From: Branchipolynoe longqiensis
Taxonomy: Eukaryota; Annelida; Polychaeta; Phyllodocida; Polynoidae
Reading direction: 5' to 3'
Length of the DNA: 64,000 nucleotides
Assembly (NCBI GenBank): GCA_030323885.1
Contig: CM059193.1
Coordinates: 94,976,852 to 95,040,851 of the forward strand
The notes under the pieces were generated by a model. That model had not been told where the DNA came from, did not search any database, and was given only the letters and a program-made list of their open reading frames with translations. A program made the translations under genes and the position numbers. Of this stretch, positions 11,771 through 21,640 are shown piece after piece; position 1 is the first letter of the stretch; the number at the start of each line of letters is the position of its first letter.

Positions 11771-11939
11771 CTACTAAAGCTGCGAACACACTGGACGCGT
11801 GCGTCGCGCGTGCGTCAAGTACAAGCCTGCGTCATGCGGTTCTCACGCGTAAATAGCGAACACACTGGACGCGTCTGCCACGCATCATATTTCACACACA
11901 GAGACACACACACACAGAATGGGACGGTCCAAACATGGC
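11770..11939. repeat. 170-bp direct repeat, copy 1 (element left end)
   Basis: Identical base for base, as far as I can compare by eye, to 13050-13219. It contains the left terminal repeat, a second internal copy of gcgaacacactggacgcgt (about 11857) and the motif gggacggtccaaacatgg. Confidence 0.93.
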
Positions 11940-12060
11940 TCAGTTTAGCTTGCTTTGAGGGATGTTAGGACCGTCCCAAATATCAAGACTGCTTCCTAAC
12001 AGGTCCGCCGCATAAACATACATGCTTGCACCGTCCCATTCTTCATATTTCTCATTTCTG
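11940..12060. other. short dispersed-repeat piece inside the element
   Basis: Contains gactgcttcctaacagg, whose reverse complement type gttaggaagcagtc occurs at about 63438, and accgtcccat, whose complement type gggatggtccaaacat occurs at 63477 and 63498. A shared mobile-element remnant is likely. Confidence 0.45.
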
Positions 12061-12696
12061 TGTTTCTGTGTGTGTGTCTGTGTGTGTGTCTCTGTGTCTG
12101 TATATGTGTCTATGTGTGTGTCTCTGTGTGTGTGTCTCTGTGTTGTGTCTCTCTGTGTATGTGTCTTTGTGTCTCTGTTGCTGTGTGTGTGTCTGTATGT
12201 ATGTGTGTGTGTCTCTGTGTTTCTGTGTGTCTGTGTGTGTCTGTGTGTGTCTCTGTGTCTGTGTGTGTGTCTCTGTGTCTGTGTCTCTGTGTGTGTATGT
12301 GTGTGTCTCTCTGTGTTGTGTCTCTGTGTCTTTGTTGCTGTGTGTGTATGTGTGTGTATCTCTGTCTGTGTGTGGGTGTCTCTGTGTTTCTGTGTGTGTA
12401 TGTGTGTGTGTCTCTGTGTCTGTGTGTGTCTGTGTGTGTGTGTCTCTGTTTGTGTCTCTGGGTCTGTGTGTGTGTCTATGTGTGTGTCTGTGTGTGTATA
12501 TGTGTGTGTCTCTGTGTGTGTGTCTCTGTGGTGTGTCTTTGTGTGTGTCTCTGTGTGTGTATATGTGTCTCTGTGTGTGTGCCTGTGTGTGTGTATGTGT
12601 GTGTGTCTCTGTGCTGTGTCGATGTGTGTGTATCTGTGTTGGTGTCTGTCTCTCTGTGTCTGTGTGTGTATATGTGTCTGTCTGTGTCTCTTTGTC
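12060..12696. repeat. TGTGTC-type microsatellite, TG-rich on plus
   Basis: Imperfect tgtgtgtctctgtgtctg sequence for about 630 bases. Long Cys/Val/Ser-rich frames here come from the repeat alone. Confidence 0.96.
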
Positions 12697-13049
12697 AGAG
12701 ACACAGAGACACAGACACACATATAGAGACACACCCACAGACACAGAGTCACACACACAGACACAGACAGAGACACAGACAGAGACACAGACACACACAT
12801 AGAGACAGACACAGAGACACAGAGTCACACACACAGAGACACAGACAGAGACAAACACAGAGACACGGAGACACAGACACACACATAGAGACACACACAC
12901 ATAGACACATAGTGACACACAGAGACAGACTCAGAGACACACACACAGACACAGACACACATATAGAGACACACACAGAGACACAGAGTCACACACACAC
13001 ATACACACACAGAGACACACACGGAGACACATACACACATGCACACATG
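12697..13049. repeat. ACACAG-type microsatellite, inverse of the preceding array
   Basis: At about 12692-12700 (tctttgtcagagacacagag) the composition switches to acacagagacacagacacac, the reverse complement type of the preceding array. The two form a very large imperfect hairpin. Confidence 0.95.
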
Positions 13050-13219
13050 CCTACTAAAGCTGCGAACACACTGGACGCGTGCGTCGCGCGTGCGTCAAGT
13101 ACAAGCCTGCGTCATGCGGTTCTCACGCGTAAATAGCGAACACACTGGACGCGTCTGCCACGCATCATATTTCACACACAGAGACACACACACACAGAAT
13201 GGGACGGTCCAAACATGGC
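13050..13219. repeat. 170-bp direct repeat, copy 2
   Basis: Second identical copy of 11770-11939, offset by 1280 bases. It carries a complete left terminal repeat in the middle of the element. Confidence 0.93.
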
Positions 13220-13358
13220 ACACACACAGACACAGAGTCACACACAGAGACACACACATAGACACAGACACACACATAGAGACACACACGGAGACACAGA
13301 GTCAAACACAGACACACACAGAGACACACACAGACACAGACATAGAGACACACACATA
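13220..13358. repeat. ACACAG microsatellite
   Basis: Short continuation of the acacacagagacaca type after the second left end. Confidence 0.9.
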
Positions 13359-13602
13359 GACCCTCTTGCGTTCCCCCCTCTTGCGTTCCCCCATCTTGCG
13401 TTCCCCCTCTTCTGTCCCTCCTCTTCCATTCCCCATTCTCCATCTTCCGTTCCCAGTCTTGCATTCCCCTTCTTCCATTCCCCATCTTCCATTCCCCATC
13501 TTCCATTCCCCCATCTTCCATTCCCCCCTCTTGCTTTCCCCCTCTTTCATTCCCCCTTCTTGCATTCCCCTCCTCTTGCATTCCACCTCTTTCATTCCCC
13601 AA
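13359..13602. repeat. TTCC-rich ~14-bp pyrimidine array
   Basis: Units of the type cccctcttgcattc and ccatcttccattc. Pyrimidine-rich on plus up to about 13602, where the strand bias flips. Confidence 0.93.
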
Positions 13603-14438
13603 GAGGGGGGTGGAAGAGGGGGAATGGAAAAGGGGGAATGGAAGAGGGGGCATGGGAGAGGAGGGAATGGAAGAGGGGGAATGAAAGAGGGGGAATGAAA
13701 GAGGGGGAATGAAAGAGGGGGAATGAAAGAGGGGGAATGAAAGAGGGGGAATGAAAGAGGGGGAATGAAAGAGGGGGAATGGAAGAGGGGGAATGGAAGA
13801 GGGGGAATGGAAGAGGGGAATGGAAGAGGGGGAATGAAAGAGGGGGAATGCAATAGGGGCGAATGGAAGAGGGGGCATGGGAGAGGAGGGAATGGAAGAG
13901 GAGGGAATGGAAGAGGGGGAATGAAAGAGGGGGAATGAAAGAGGGGGAATGAAAGAGGGGGAATGAAAGAGGGGGAATGAAAGAGGGGGAATGAAAGAGG
14001 GGGAATGGAAGAGGAGGGAATGGAAGAGGGGGAATGAAAGAGGGGGAATGAAAGAGGGGGAATGAAAGAGGGGGAATGAAAGAGGGGGAATGAAAGAGGG
14101 GGAATGAAAGAGGGGGAATGAAAGAGGGGGAATGAAAGAGGGGGAATGAAAGAGGGGGAATGAAAGAGGGGGAATGGAAGAGGGGGAATGGAAGAGGAGG
14201 GAATGGAAGAGGGGAATGAAAGAGGGGGAATGAAAGAGGGGGAATGAAAGAGGGGGAATGAAAGAGGGGGAATGAAAGAGAGGAGATTGGAAGAGGGGGG
14301 AATGGAAGAGGAGGAATGAAAGAGGGGGAATGAAAGAGGGGGAATGAAAGAGGGGGAATGAAAGAGAGGAGATTGGAAGAGGAGGAATGGAAGAGGAGGG
14401 AATGGAAGGGGAGGGAATGGAAGAGGAGGGAATGGAAG
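13603..14438. repeat. 14-bp GGAA-rich purine array
   Basis: About 58 copies of aatgaaagaggggg or aatggaagaggggg. The switch from the preceding complement type falls at tcattccccaagagggg (about 13590-13606). Minus frames of 317-426 codons (Pro/Phe/His/Ser cycles) are repeat by-products. Confidence 0.97.
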
Positions 14439-14556
14439 AGGGCAAAGTCGGGCAAAGTCAGGCAAAGTCGGGAAAAGTCGGGCAAAGTTGGGCAAAGTCG
14501 GGCAAAGTCAGGCAAAGTCAGGCAAAGTCGGGCAAAGTCGGGCAAATTCGGTCAAA
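14438..14556. repeat. ~10-bp ggcaaagtcg array
   Basis: About eleven copies of ggcaaagtcg with tca and ttg variants, directly before the right end of the element. Confidence 0.93.
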
Positions 14557-14750
14557 AGCCACACGTCACCACGCGTCAAGCGTAAAAAATCGCTCCAAAA
14601 GCGATCTGTGACGCACACGCGACGCACGCGCAAGAAACGCACGCGCCAGTGTGTTTGGGTTCTCTTTATTACATACATTTTGATTTTTGACGCAAGCGTG
14701 ACGCTTGATGCACGCGCGAGATACGCGTCCAGTGTGTTCGCAGCTTTAGT

Positions 14751-15180
14751 GTGAATATTTATGTTTATCTGGAGAAATATTAATATGTTTGTGATTACAG
14801 TTCATTTAAAGTCACACATACATCAGTTTTACTAAATGTTTTGTTGGAAATAAAAGGTAGTACAATAGTTATGATCTATAAGTATCTCATCTATCAGCAA
14901 TTTAACTTATATATAAACTGTGATATAATTGTAATGTGTGTAGCGTTTATTTATCGACCTTAGTGTGAGTATTCATGTCTTTAACTGTGACATTAATGAT
15001 TGATTACATCCTTTATTCTGAAATCCGAAAAATAAATCTGAATTCCGAAACTCAACTTATTGGAATCCATTGATCAGCATTGAGACATGATTGACCTCCT
15101 TCTTTGAAAACACCCACAGCATTCCCATCACACATACAGATAGTGGTGGATCTCTCTTTGCTGGAAAACACACTGCACCC
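14751..15180. other. AT-rich low-copy DNA
   Basis: Two similar short segments, ttagtgtgaatatttatgtt (about 14746) and ttagtgtgagtattcatgtc (about 14961). Otherwise no feature seen. Confidence 0.4.
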
Positions 15181-15428
15181 TATGTGGGGATGTCTTTATG
15201 TTTTAAGTTTGTCACTGAGGACTAACAATTTTGTTCTCTGAATACACCCACAAACCATATGTTTTAAGTTTGTCACTGAGGACTAACAATTTTGTTCTCT
15301 GAATACACCCACAAACCATAGAGGGTCCTACCTGAGAAACACACCACATTCTATGTGGGAACGTCTTTATGGTTTAAGTTTGTCACTGAGAACTAACGAT
15401 TCTGTTCTCTAAATACACCCACAAACGG
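15181..15428. repeat. three-copy local tandem repeat
   Basis: The phrases taagtttgtcactgaggact and gttctctgaatacaccca recur at about 15207, 15263 and 15378. The first two copies are nearly identical (~56 bases). The third follows a longer spacer and differs at several positions. Confidence 0.88.
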
Positions 15429-15439
15429 GTCCACTGAAG

Positions 15440-16005
15440 CTATGTACATGAGGACAGAGGGAGAAGGAAGCTGGATGAATGAGGGAGGGGGGAAGGGATG
15501 TGGAGGAGGCACACGGCGGGGGGAGGAAGTAGAGATGGAGAGGGGGAGGGAGAGAGGGGAGGAGAGTCGGGAGTAGGGGAGGAGGGAGGGAGGGGGAGAT
15601 GGAGGGGAGGAGGGAGGGGAATGTAGTGGAGGATGGAAGAGATGCAGGAGGGGGCAGGGAGGAAAGGTAGAGGATGGAGAGAGGACGGTGGGAAGGGGAG
15701 AGGGCAGGGGGAGGGTACAGGACGGGGACAGGGGAGGAGGCAGGCAGAGCATGGAGGGGGGGGGGGAGCGATGGGAAGATGCAGGACAGGGGCAGGGAGG
15801 AGGCATGAATAGGATTGAGGGGGGTGGGGAGAGGGCAGGGCAGGGGAGATGCAGGACAGGGGCAGGGAGGGGGCATGCAGAGGATGGAGGGGGGATGGGG
15901 AGAGGGGAGGGCAGGGGGAGGTGCAGGACAGGGACAGGGAGGAGGCAGGCAAAGGATGAAGGGGGAGGATGGGGAGAGGGGAGGGTGGGGGGTAGCGAGA
16001 GGGGA
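15440..16005. repeat. purine-rich array with ~70-bp units
   Basis: G/A-rich throughout. From about 15690 units of roughly 70 bases recur (caggacaggggcagggagga, ggcatgcagaggatggag). Minus frames rich in Pro/Leu/Ser and plus frames rich in Gly/Glu/Arg follow from composition. Confidence 0.88.
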
Positions 16006-16575
16006 AATAATAGATCACCTGTTCTTTTGAACAGTGAAAGCCTAGAAGCACTCCCGAACACGGGAGCAAAAACGCACACAGACTTCTCTGCAGCCGAGAA
16101 GATGACTTCAGACAGAAACAAAAGTGCACAGAGAGGACGCCGGGCGCAATCTGATACGCTACCTACAGGAGGACACTCGCCGTGGGGGATGGGGCATTGG
16201 CGGGTGGCGTCGACACAAACCAGAAACAAAACTCAACAACAAGAAACACGGGCCTCCGAAGTGCGGATTGACAGAAAGAAGGAGGGTGCGAGTCAGCGGA
16301 TGCGCGCGCACACAGGACGCTGTGCGTGGCTGGGCGGGACGCCGGAAGTGGGTGATGCTCACATGTGCTGACTACCTGATGGCGATTGTGAAAAAGGGAG
16401 TGCTGGTTAAAGCGGCATAATTACTCACAGACGCAGCCGCAGCACGATCCCGGTGCAAAAAGGTCAGCGCGGGCAGCAGCGCCAGATGGCACTGCGCTGA
16501 CAGCGCGCAAGCGCAGTCTGCTACTAAATAACGGCAGTGATTGCGTAGATCTTTAAACTGGGCAGTTAAGTAAAG
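16006..16575. other. GC-rich low-copy stretch, possible exon or promoter
   Basis: Two plus frames are open across about 16103-16420, one with an ATG at 16102 (MTSDRNKSAQRGRRAQSDTL start). Peptides are basic and not recognised. gacgccggaagtgggtg near 16340 holds an ETS-type CCGGAAGT core in a CpG-rich setting. I cannot decide between a coding exon, a promoter and chance. Confidence 0.3.
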
Positions 16576-16576
16576 T

Positions 16577-16882
16577 TGCATGCTAGTCCCATGCTAGTCC
16601 CATGCTAGTCCCATGCTAGTCCCATGCTAGTCCCATGCTAGTCCCATGATAGGCCCATGCTAGTCCCATGATAGTCCCATGCTAGTCCCATGCTAGTCCC
16701 ATGATAGTACCATGCTAGTCCCATGATAACCCCATGCTAGTCCCATGCTAGTCCCATGCTAGTCCCATGATATTCACATGCTAGTCCAATGCTAGTCCCA
16801 TGCTAGTCCCATGCTAGTCCCATGCTAGCCCCATGCTAGTCACATGCTAGTCCCATGCTAGTCCCATGCTAGTCCCATGCTT
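16577..16882. repeat. 11-bp minisatellite
   Basis: About 27 copies of atgctagtccc with variants atgatagtccc, atgataacccc and atgatattcac. Confidence 0.97.
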
Positions 16883-17457
16883 TTGAGTTGCTGTCATTGT
16901 TCGGAGATAAATACATTTAAATACATTTCTGAGATAAATACATTAAATGTTGGTGTTCTCTGTGATTGTGTATTTACTTTAACAACATTTTGTCTTTGAC
17001 ACTGAATGAAGCATGATGTGTTTTTTGGTGTTTTTGGCATAATTTTATTTTATATATATTTCTATCATATTCCAAATTAAAGCTCATTTAGTGGTCTTTC
17101 TGATAGAATCTATTAATAGCTGTGTAATGATCGGTGATTCAGCGCTGAGAGCGACACAACTGCATGCTGTGGTACTTGTACTGATTAATGTTATCCAAAG
17201 AATGCATTGATTAACCAAAGTGCCTGAATAAAGTGCCTTTTTGCGGTGTTGCCTTAATATACATCCCAAGTAAGTTTTATGTTAAAACAAAGAGTAAAGG
17301 TTTAGTTCATTCAAATTACTTTCTATGTGGTTTAATTTAAATACCCTTCCAAGCAGGCGTCTAAAAACTAGTGATTTTTCATAATTTTCATAATTTCCTC
17401 CAGTGTTATCTAAGTAATACCGCTAATTACTGCTTTTTGATTTTCCAGTTCTGAATT
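16883..17457. other. AT-rich low-copy DNA, no gene seen
   Basis: Contains two copies of gagataaatacat (about 16906, 16931). Frames are short and AT-driven. Confidence 0.4.
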
Positions 17458-17950
17458 GATTTACCCTGCTCATAACAAATAAGTGAATTACCATGTATTT
17501 TTCACTGCTGGGCAGCACTAACCCAATTTGATTTAAATCTTAATGTTGTTTTAGTAATACATTTAGTTATCTTGCTTCTTGTTTATGACTTGTATAAGTT
17601 GTAACTGTTTGTCAATTGCAAACAGTCCAAAGACCAGCTCTTATTATTTTTTCCATTATAATCCATTTAAACCGGTTAAAATCCCTTGGGTCGGTAAAAG
17701 TGTAGGCTCGGGCTTTCTATCGACCAGCAGTGGAATGAGGAAGACCAGTCGTCTATGACTTAAATTTCCCCTGCTTAAACAACTAATGGACCAAAAAAAA
17801 ACAACAAAAAAACATTGTTTGTTTTTCTAGGTTACGTTATTTGTTTAGTAGTTTCTTAAACGCTGCTATGTTTTCTGCATTTCGGGTTACAGCTGCCAGT
17901 TTATTCCAAATATTGCCCCATGTCTGCCACCGTTACACATAATGAACAAA
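17458..17950 (-). mobile_element. non-LTR retrotransposon 3' end, copy 1 (interrupted by a SINE)
   Basis: On the minus strand the stretch at about 17925-17840 reads NIWNKLAAVTRNAENIAAFK followed by KLLNK and a stop. This is the C-terminal signature common in LINE ORF2 proteins (xNIWNxLP... FKxxL). A 3' untranslated region follows with sequence shared with 23278-23640, including gtgctgcccagcagtgaa-type and caagaagcaagataac-type segments. The 5' part of the element is absent, as expected from truncated reverse transcription. A SINE tail interrupts it at 17674-17815. Confidence 0.72.
17674..17815 (+). mobile_element. SINE family C, 3' part, nested in the LINE copy
   Basis: ggttaaaatcccttgggtcg, gtaaaagtgtaggctcgg and ctttctatcgacca match, in the same order, the 3' part of the full copy at 47255-47493 (minus). 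LINE sequence continuous in the copy at 23278 is split here, so the SINE is the younger insertion. Confidence 0.7.
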
Positions 17951-18063
17951 CAATGGCAGCATTCTAATCCACAGACACTGACTGCAAGACGCGCAGGTAA
18001 ATGGAACAACAATGGGCACAAAGAACAAATACTTCTCTAACTAACAGCACAGCTCTACTTCTT

Positions 18064-18184
18064 AGGGAGCGTCGCTGATGTAATGGTTACCACACTGGCC
18101 CGAGTTGCGGGTTCGATTCCCGCTATAGGCGGAATATTTCCCACTGCCATCACCCCCATGACAGTATCTGTTCAGCCGGGGTTC
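18064..18184 (+). mobile_element. tRNA-derived SINE (family D), copy 2
   Basis: agggagcgtcgctgatgtaa, tggttaccac and a perfect B box in gcgggttcgattcccgc (about 18107-18123). ggcggaatatttcccactgc follows. The head resembles copy 1 at 3085-3234. The B box fits a polymerase III promoter, but the acceptor stem does not pair well, so I do not call a functional tRNA. Confidence 0.7.
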
Positions 18185-18250
18185 CAAGCTGGGCTTCGAA
18201 CCCCATAACCTGCAGCGCAGGAAGTGGGCGTTCAGCTCATTCCAGCATGC
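18185..18250 (-). mobile_element. SINE family A head, degraded
   Basis: Antisense tRNA-like order ggcttcgaacccc, ataacctgcagcgcagg, gggcgttcagctcattcc matches the antisense heads at 39445 and 54840. No SINE body follows. Confidence 0.5.
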
Positions 18251-18254
18251 CCTG

Positions 18255-18452
18255 AGCTATTTGATAACCTAAGCTATGAGTCTAAACACTATATTTATAC
18301 TGAGCAATTTGTTAACCAAAGCTATGAGTTAAAACACTATATTTATACCGCACAATTTGATAACCAAAGCTATGAGTTAAAACACTATATTTATACTGAG
18401 CAATTTGATAGCCAAAGCTATGAGTTAAAACACTATATTTATACTTGTCACT
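18255..18452. repeat. 48-bp tandem repeat, four copies
   Basis: Units start at gctatgag (18273, 18321 and so on), each reading gctatgagttaaaacactat, atttatactgagcaatttga, taaccaaa. A 48-base unit is a multiple of three, so a plus frame reads a 16-residue cycle (YELKHYIYTEQFDNQS). Confidence 0.95.
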
Positions 18453-18519
18453 ACTGAGTGTGGCGCTTGGTATTACCAGGATAGGGCAAGGAGCAGGGGG
18501 ACGAAGACGAAAAATTGCC

Positions 18520-19235
18520 AGACACACAGAGACACATACACACATAGATCCACACAGACACAATGGTACACAGACACACTGGTACCCCCCACACAGACAC
18601 ACATACACACAGACACACATACACACAGAAACACAGACACACAAGCACACATACACACAGACACACATACACACATACACACATATATCCACACATACAC
18701 ACATATATATGTGTTCTCTGTGGCGGAGTGGTTAGAGTGTCTGACTTTTTTCTAGGTCAGACTCCTAATCTGATGGTCCACAGAGACACACTGACACACA
18801 CAGACACACATATATCCACACAAACACACATATATCCACACAGACACACTGGTACACATACACACTGGTACCCCCCCACATATACACACTGACACACACA
18901 CACATACACATATCTATCCACACAGACACACATAGATCCACACAGACACACATAGATCCACACAGACACATATAAATCCACACATACACACTGGTACCCC
19001 CCACACAGACACACTGACACCCAGGCACCCAGATACACATACACACATATATCCAAATAGATCCACACAGACACACTGACAGACACACATACACATACAC
19101 ACATACGCACATGCACACACATACACACAGACTCACACAGACACACACAGGCATGCACATACGTACACACAAACATACAGGCACACATATATACAAAGAT
19201 ACACACTGACAGATACACACTGACAGACACACACA
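18520..19235. repeat. CA-rich microsatellite region
   Basis: Imperfect acacagacacacatacacac with longer units such as atccacacagacacacatag. Interrupted at 18715-18782 by a SINE head. Frames are repeat by-products. Confidence 0.96.
18715..18782 (+). mobile_element. SINE family C head inside a CA array
   Basis: ctctgtggcggagtggttag, agtgtctgacttttttctag, gtcagactcctaatctgatg is a class-II (Leu/Ser-like) tRNA-like head. The minus-strand copy at 47493-47430 is nearly identical. The distal side merges back into acacagagacaca. Confidence 0.8.
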
Positions 19236-19267
19236 CACTTATCATGAGTTAAATTAAATTCCCCCAA
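19236..19267. other. array-to-MITE junction
   Basis: Short unique bridge between the CA array and the MITE. Confidence 0.3.
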
Positions 19268-19606
19268 TATAGATGCATAGTCCGGTGAAAACATCAATTT
19301 TAAAACCAAAGCAATCACTGAACTTTGATGCTACATATCTAACTTAGATACTGGTGCCCTTATTAAGCATTTGTCGTCACTTAGAGGGAATTTAATAGAA
19401 GATGTTACTGCAGAAGCCTACAGTCTGAGGATGTTGGCATACTTACCGGAATTAATGTTGCATATTTGATCTTCAAATATCTCAAAAGTTAGCCATTTAA
19501 CATAGACCTTACTTCAAACTAAGGTACGGTGCATTATAACGATCAACCTGATGTATTTATCTCAGAAAATTAAAGATCTAAAAACCAACGGACTATGCAA
19601 CTTTAA
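19268..19606. mobile_element. MITE (family 1), copy 1
   Basis: The left end gatgcatagtccggtgaaa is mirrored by the right end aacggactatgcaactttaa. Internal segments (catatctaacttagatactg, cttattaagcatttgt, actgcagaagcctacagt) recur in inverse at 59450-59640. The element is ~340 bp with no coding capacity. Confidence 0.75.
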
Positions 19607-20204
19607 TAAATAAATATAAACAACAACTTCTACTTCCTCACTGCCGAGATACAGATTCACCAACTACCATGGTTCCAAAGTGCAACTTGGGCCGCATTCA
19701 GGGAGCGCCTCAGTTTGGCTCAGAGTCGACTTCCACACATCTCTGCAGCGTCTTTTTTGCCAAATCCATTCAATGTGTGCCTCGGAATTGACTCTGAGAC
19801 ATTACACTTTTCGAGTAGGAGGCGGAAATGCCTCCAAAATGGCTGTGGGTTTCAACCAATCAGAGGTGTTCTTTCAAGTGCAAATGGCTGCAGGAAGTCC
19901 TTGCTATGGATGCTGCTATTTTCGAGGCACCCAACTGATAAAACACCGTTCAGAGTAGTGCAGCATTTGGAATTTATCCAGGCGCCTCCGAGGCGCCTCG
20001 TTGGAGGCGGCCCTGTGGATAACCTGGGTACAGTTCCACGTGTTGGGTACAAGCTTCAGCAGCACTATGCAGGCGGGGCTGGCTGCGTATAATCCTCGCC
20101 TGTCGCTGATTGAGTCCGGGGCCGACAGGTTATTTATACGTCATAAAACGCCACTGTAGGATGTGGCCGCTGGGGGAACCACCCGCCACTTACAGGCGCA
20201 ACGC
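19607..20204. other. low-copy DNA with short inverted segments
   Basis: 19690-19825 holds gctcagagtcgac and an inverse gactctgagac. 19980-20010 holds a self-complementary ggcgcctccgaggcgcct stretch. A degenerate short inverted-repeat element is possible. Frames of 92-125 codons on plus are not recognised. Confidence 0.35.
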
Positions 20205-21225
20205 ACAAAGCGCCCACACAGCAGGCGGGAGGGTGGGAGGCAGGGCGAGGGGCGTACCCCTTACACAGACACACGTACGCACATCAGGTGGGAGGGTGGG
20301 AGGCAGGGCGAGGGGCGTACCCTTACACAGACACACGTACGCAATCAGGGTAGGCAGGGACAGGCAGCGGCGAGGGGTGTACCCCTTACACAGACACACG
20401 TACACACAGAGGCGGGAGGGTGGGAGGCAGGGCGAGGGGCGTACCCCTTACACAGACACACATACGCACATCAGGTGGGAGGGTGGGAGGCGTGGGGGCG
20501 TACCCCTTACACAGACAGCATACATCAGGTGGGGAGGGCTGGGGCAGGGACCCCTTACACAGACACATACACACCACAGGAGGCGGAGGGTGGGAGGCAG
20601 GGCGAGGGGCGGACACACATACGCCCGAGGGGCAGACACACATACACACAGCAGGCGGGAGGACGGAGTCAGGGCGAGGGGCGTACCCCTTACATAGACA
20701 CACATACACACACAGCAGGCGGGAGGGGGGAGGCAGGCGGGGGCTGTACCCTTACACAGACACACATACACACAGCAGGCGGGAGGGGGGAGGCAGGGCG
20801 GGGGGCGTTACCCCTTACACATACACACTTACACACAGCAGGCGGAGGTGGGCAGGGCGGGGGGGGGGCGTACCCCTTACTCAGACACACATACACACAG
20901 CAGGCGGGAGGGTGGGAGGCAGGGCGAGGGCCGTACCCCTTACACAGACACACACACACACAGCAGGCGGGAGGGGGGAGGCAGGGCGGGGGATGTACCC
21001 CTTACACAGACACACATACACACAGCAGGCGGGAGGGGGGAGGCAGGGCGGGGGGGCGTACCCCTTACACAGACACACACACACATCAGGCGGGAGGGGG
21101 GAGGCAGGGCTGGGTTCATACCCCTTACACAGACAAACACACAGCAGGCGGGAGGGGGTAGGCAGGGCGGGGGGGCGTACCCCTTACACATACACACATA
21201 CACACAGCAGGCGGGAGGGGGGAGG
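20205..21225. repeat. ~62-bp GC-rich minisatellite
   Basis: About 16 copies of cagcaggcgggaggggggag, gcagggcggggggcgtaccc, cttacacagacacacatacac with length variants. The Arg/Gly/His/Thr cycles in plus frames are by-products. Confidence 0.96.
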
Positions 21226-21640
21226 AGGGGAGTAGAGGGGGTAGGTGTTCTGGAGGGCTGGAGGAGGAGGGGAGTAGAGGGGATTGGTGTTCTGGAGGGA
21301 TAAAGGAGGAGGGTAATAGAGGTTTTAGGTGTTCTTGATGGTTGGTGGAGGAGGGGAGTAGAGGGGATTGGGGTTCTGGAGGGATAGAGGAGGAGGGTAC
21401 TAGAGGTTTTAGGTGTTCTGGATGGTTGGTGGAGGAGGGGAGTAGAGGGGATTGGTGTTCTGGAGGGATAGAGGAGGAGGGTACTAGAGGTTTTAGGTGT
21501 TCTGGATGGTTGGTGGAGGAGGGGAGTAGAGGGGGTAGGTGTTCTGGAGGGGTGGAGGAGGGGAGTAGAGGGGATTGGTGTTCTGGAGGGATAGAGGAGG
21601 AGGGCAGTAGAGGGGGGTGTGGTGAGAGGTAGTATGAGGG
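21226..21640. repeat. 84-bp minisatellite
   Basis: About five copies of an 84-base unit: gaggggattggtgttctgga, gggatagaggaggagggtac, tagaggttttaggtgttctg, gatggttggtggaggagggg. Spacing was measured between gaggggattgg at 21361 and 21445. Confidence 0.94.

Larger units (their letters stand above)
11773..14750. mobile_element. large terminal-inverted-repeat element filled with microsatellites
   Basis: The left end (actaaagctgcgaacacact, ggacgcgt, then cgcgcgtgcgtcaag) is matched in inverse at the right end (acgcgtccagtgtgttcgca, gctttagt, preceded by cttgatgcacgcgcg). That gives an inverted repeat of roughly 47 bases with a 28-base perfect outer part. The interior carries no transposase frame: it is TG then CA repeats, TTCC then GGAA repeats and a short ~10-bp repeat. 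A second left end at 13053 means the true element may be 13053-14750. I see no clear target-site duplication, so the superfamily is not assigned. Confidence 0.7.

Noticed and set aside
12022..13136. Cys/Val/Ser- and Thr/His-rich frames near 12-13 kb
   Set aside because: TG/CA microsatellite translated in every frame.
13165..14545. 317-426-codon Phe/His/Ser/Pro minus frames
   Set aside because: By-product of the 14-bp GGAA array inside the inverted-repeat element.
18064..18135. Functional tRNA gene on plus at 18064 and on minus at 3234
   Set aside because: A/B boxes are present but the stems pair poorly, the two copies share downstream non-tRNA sequence, and anticodon arms are not convincing; SINE heads fit better.
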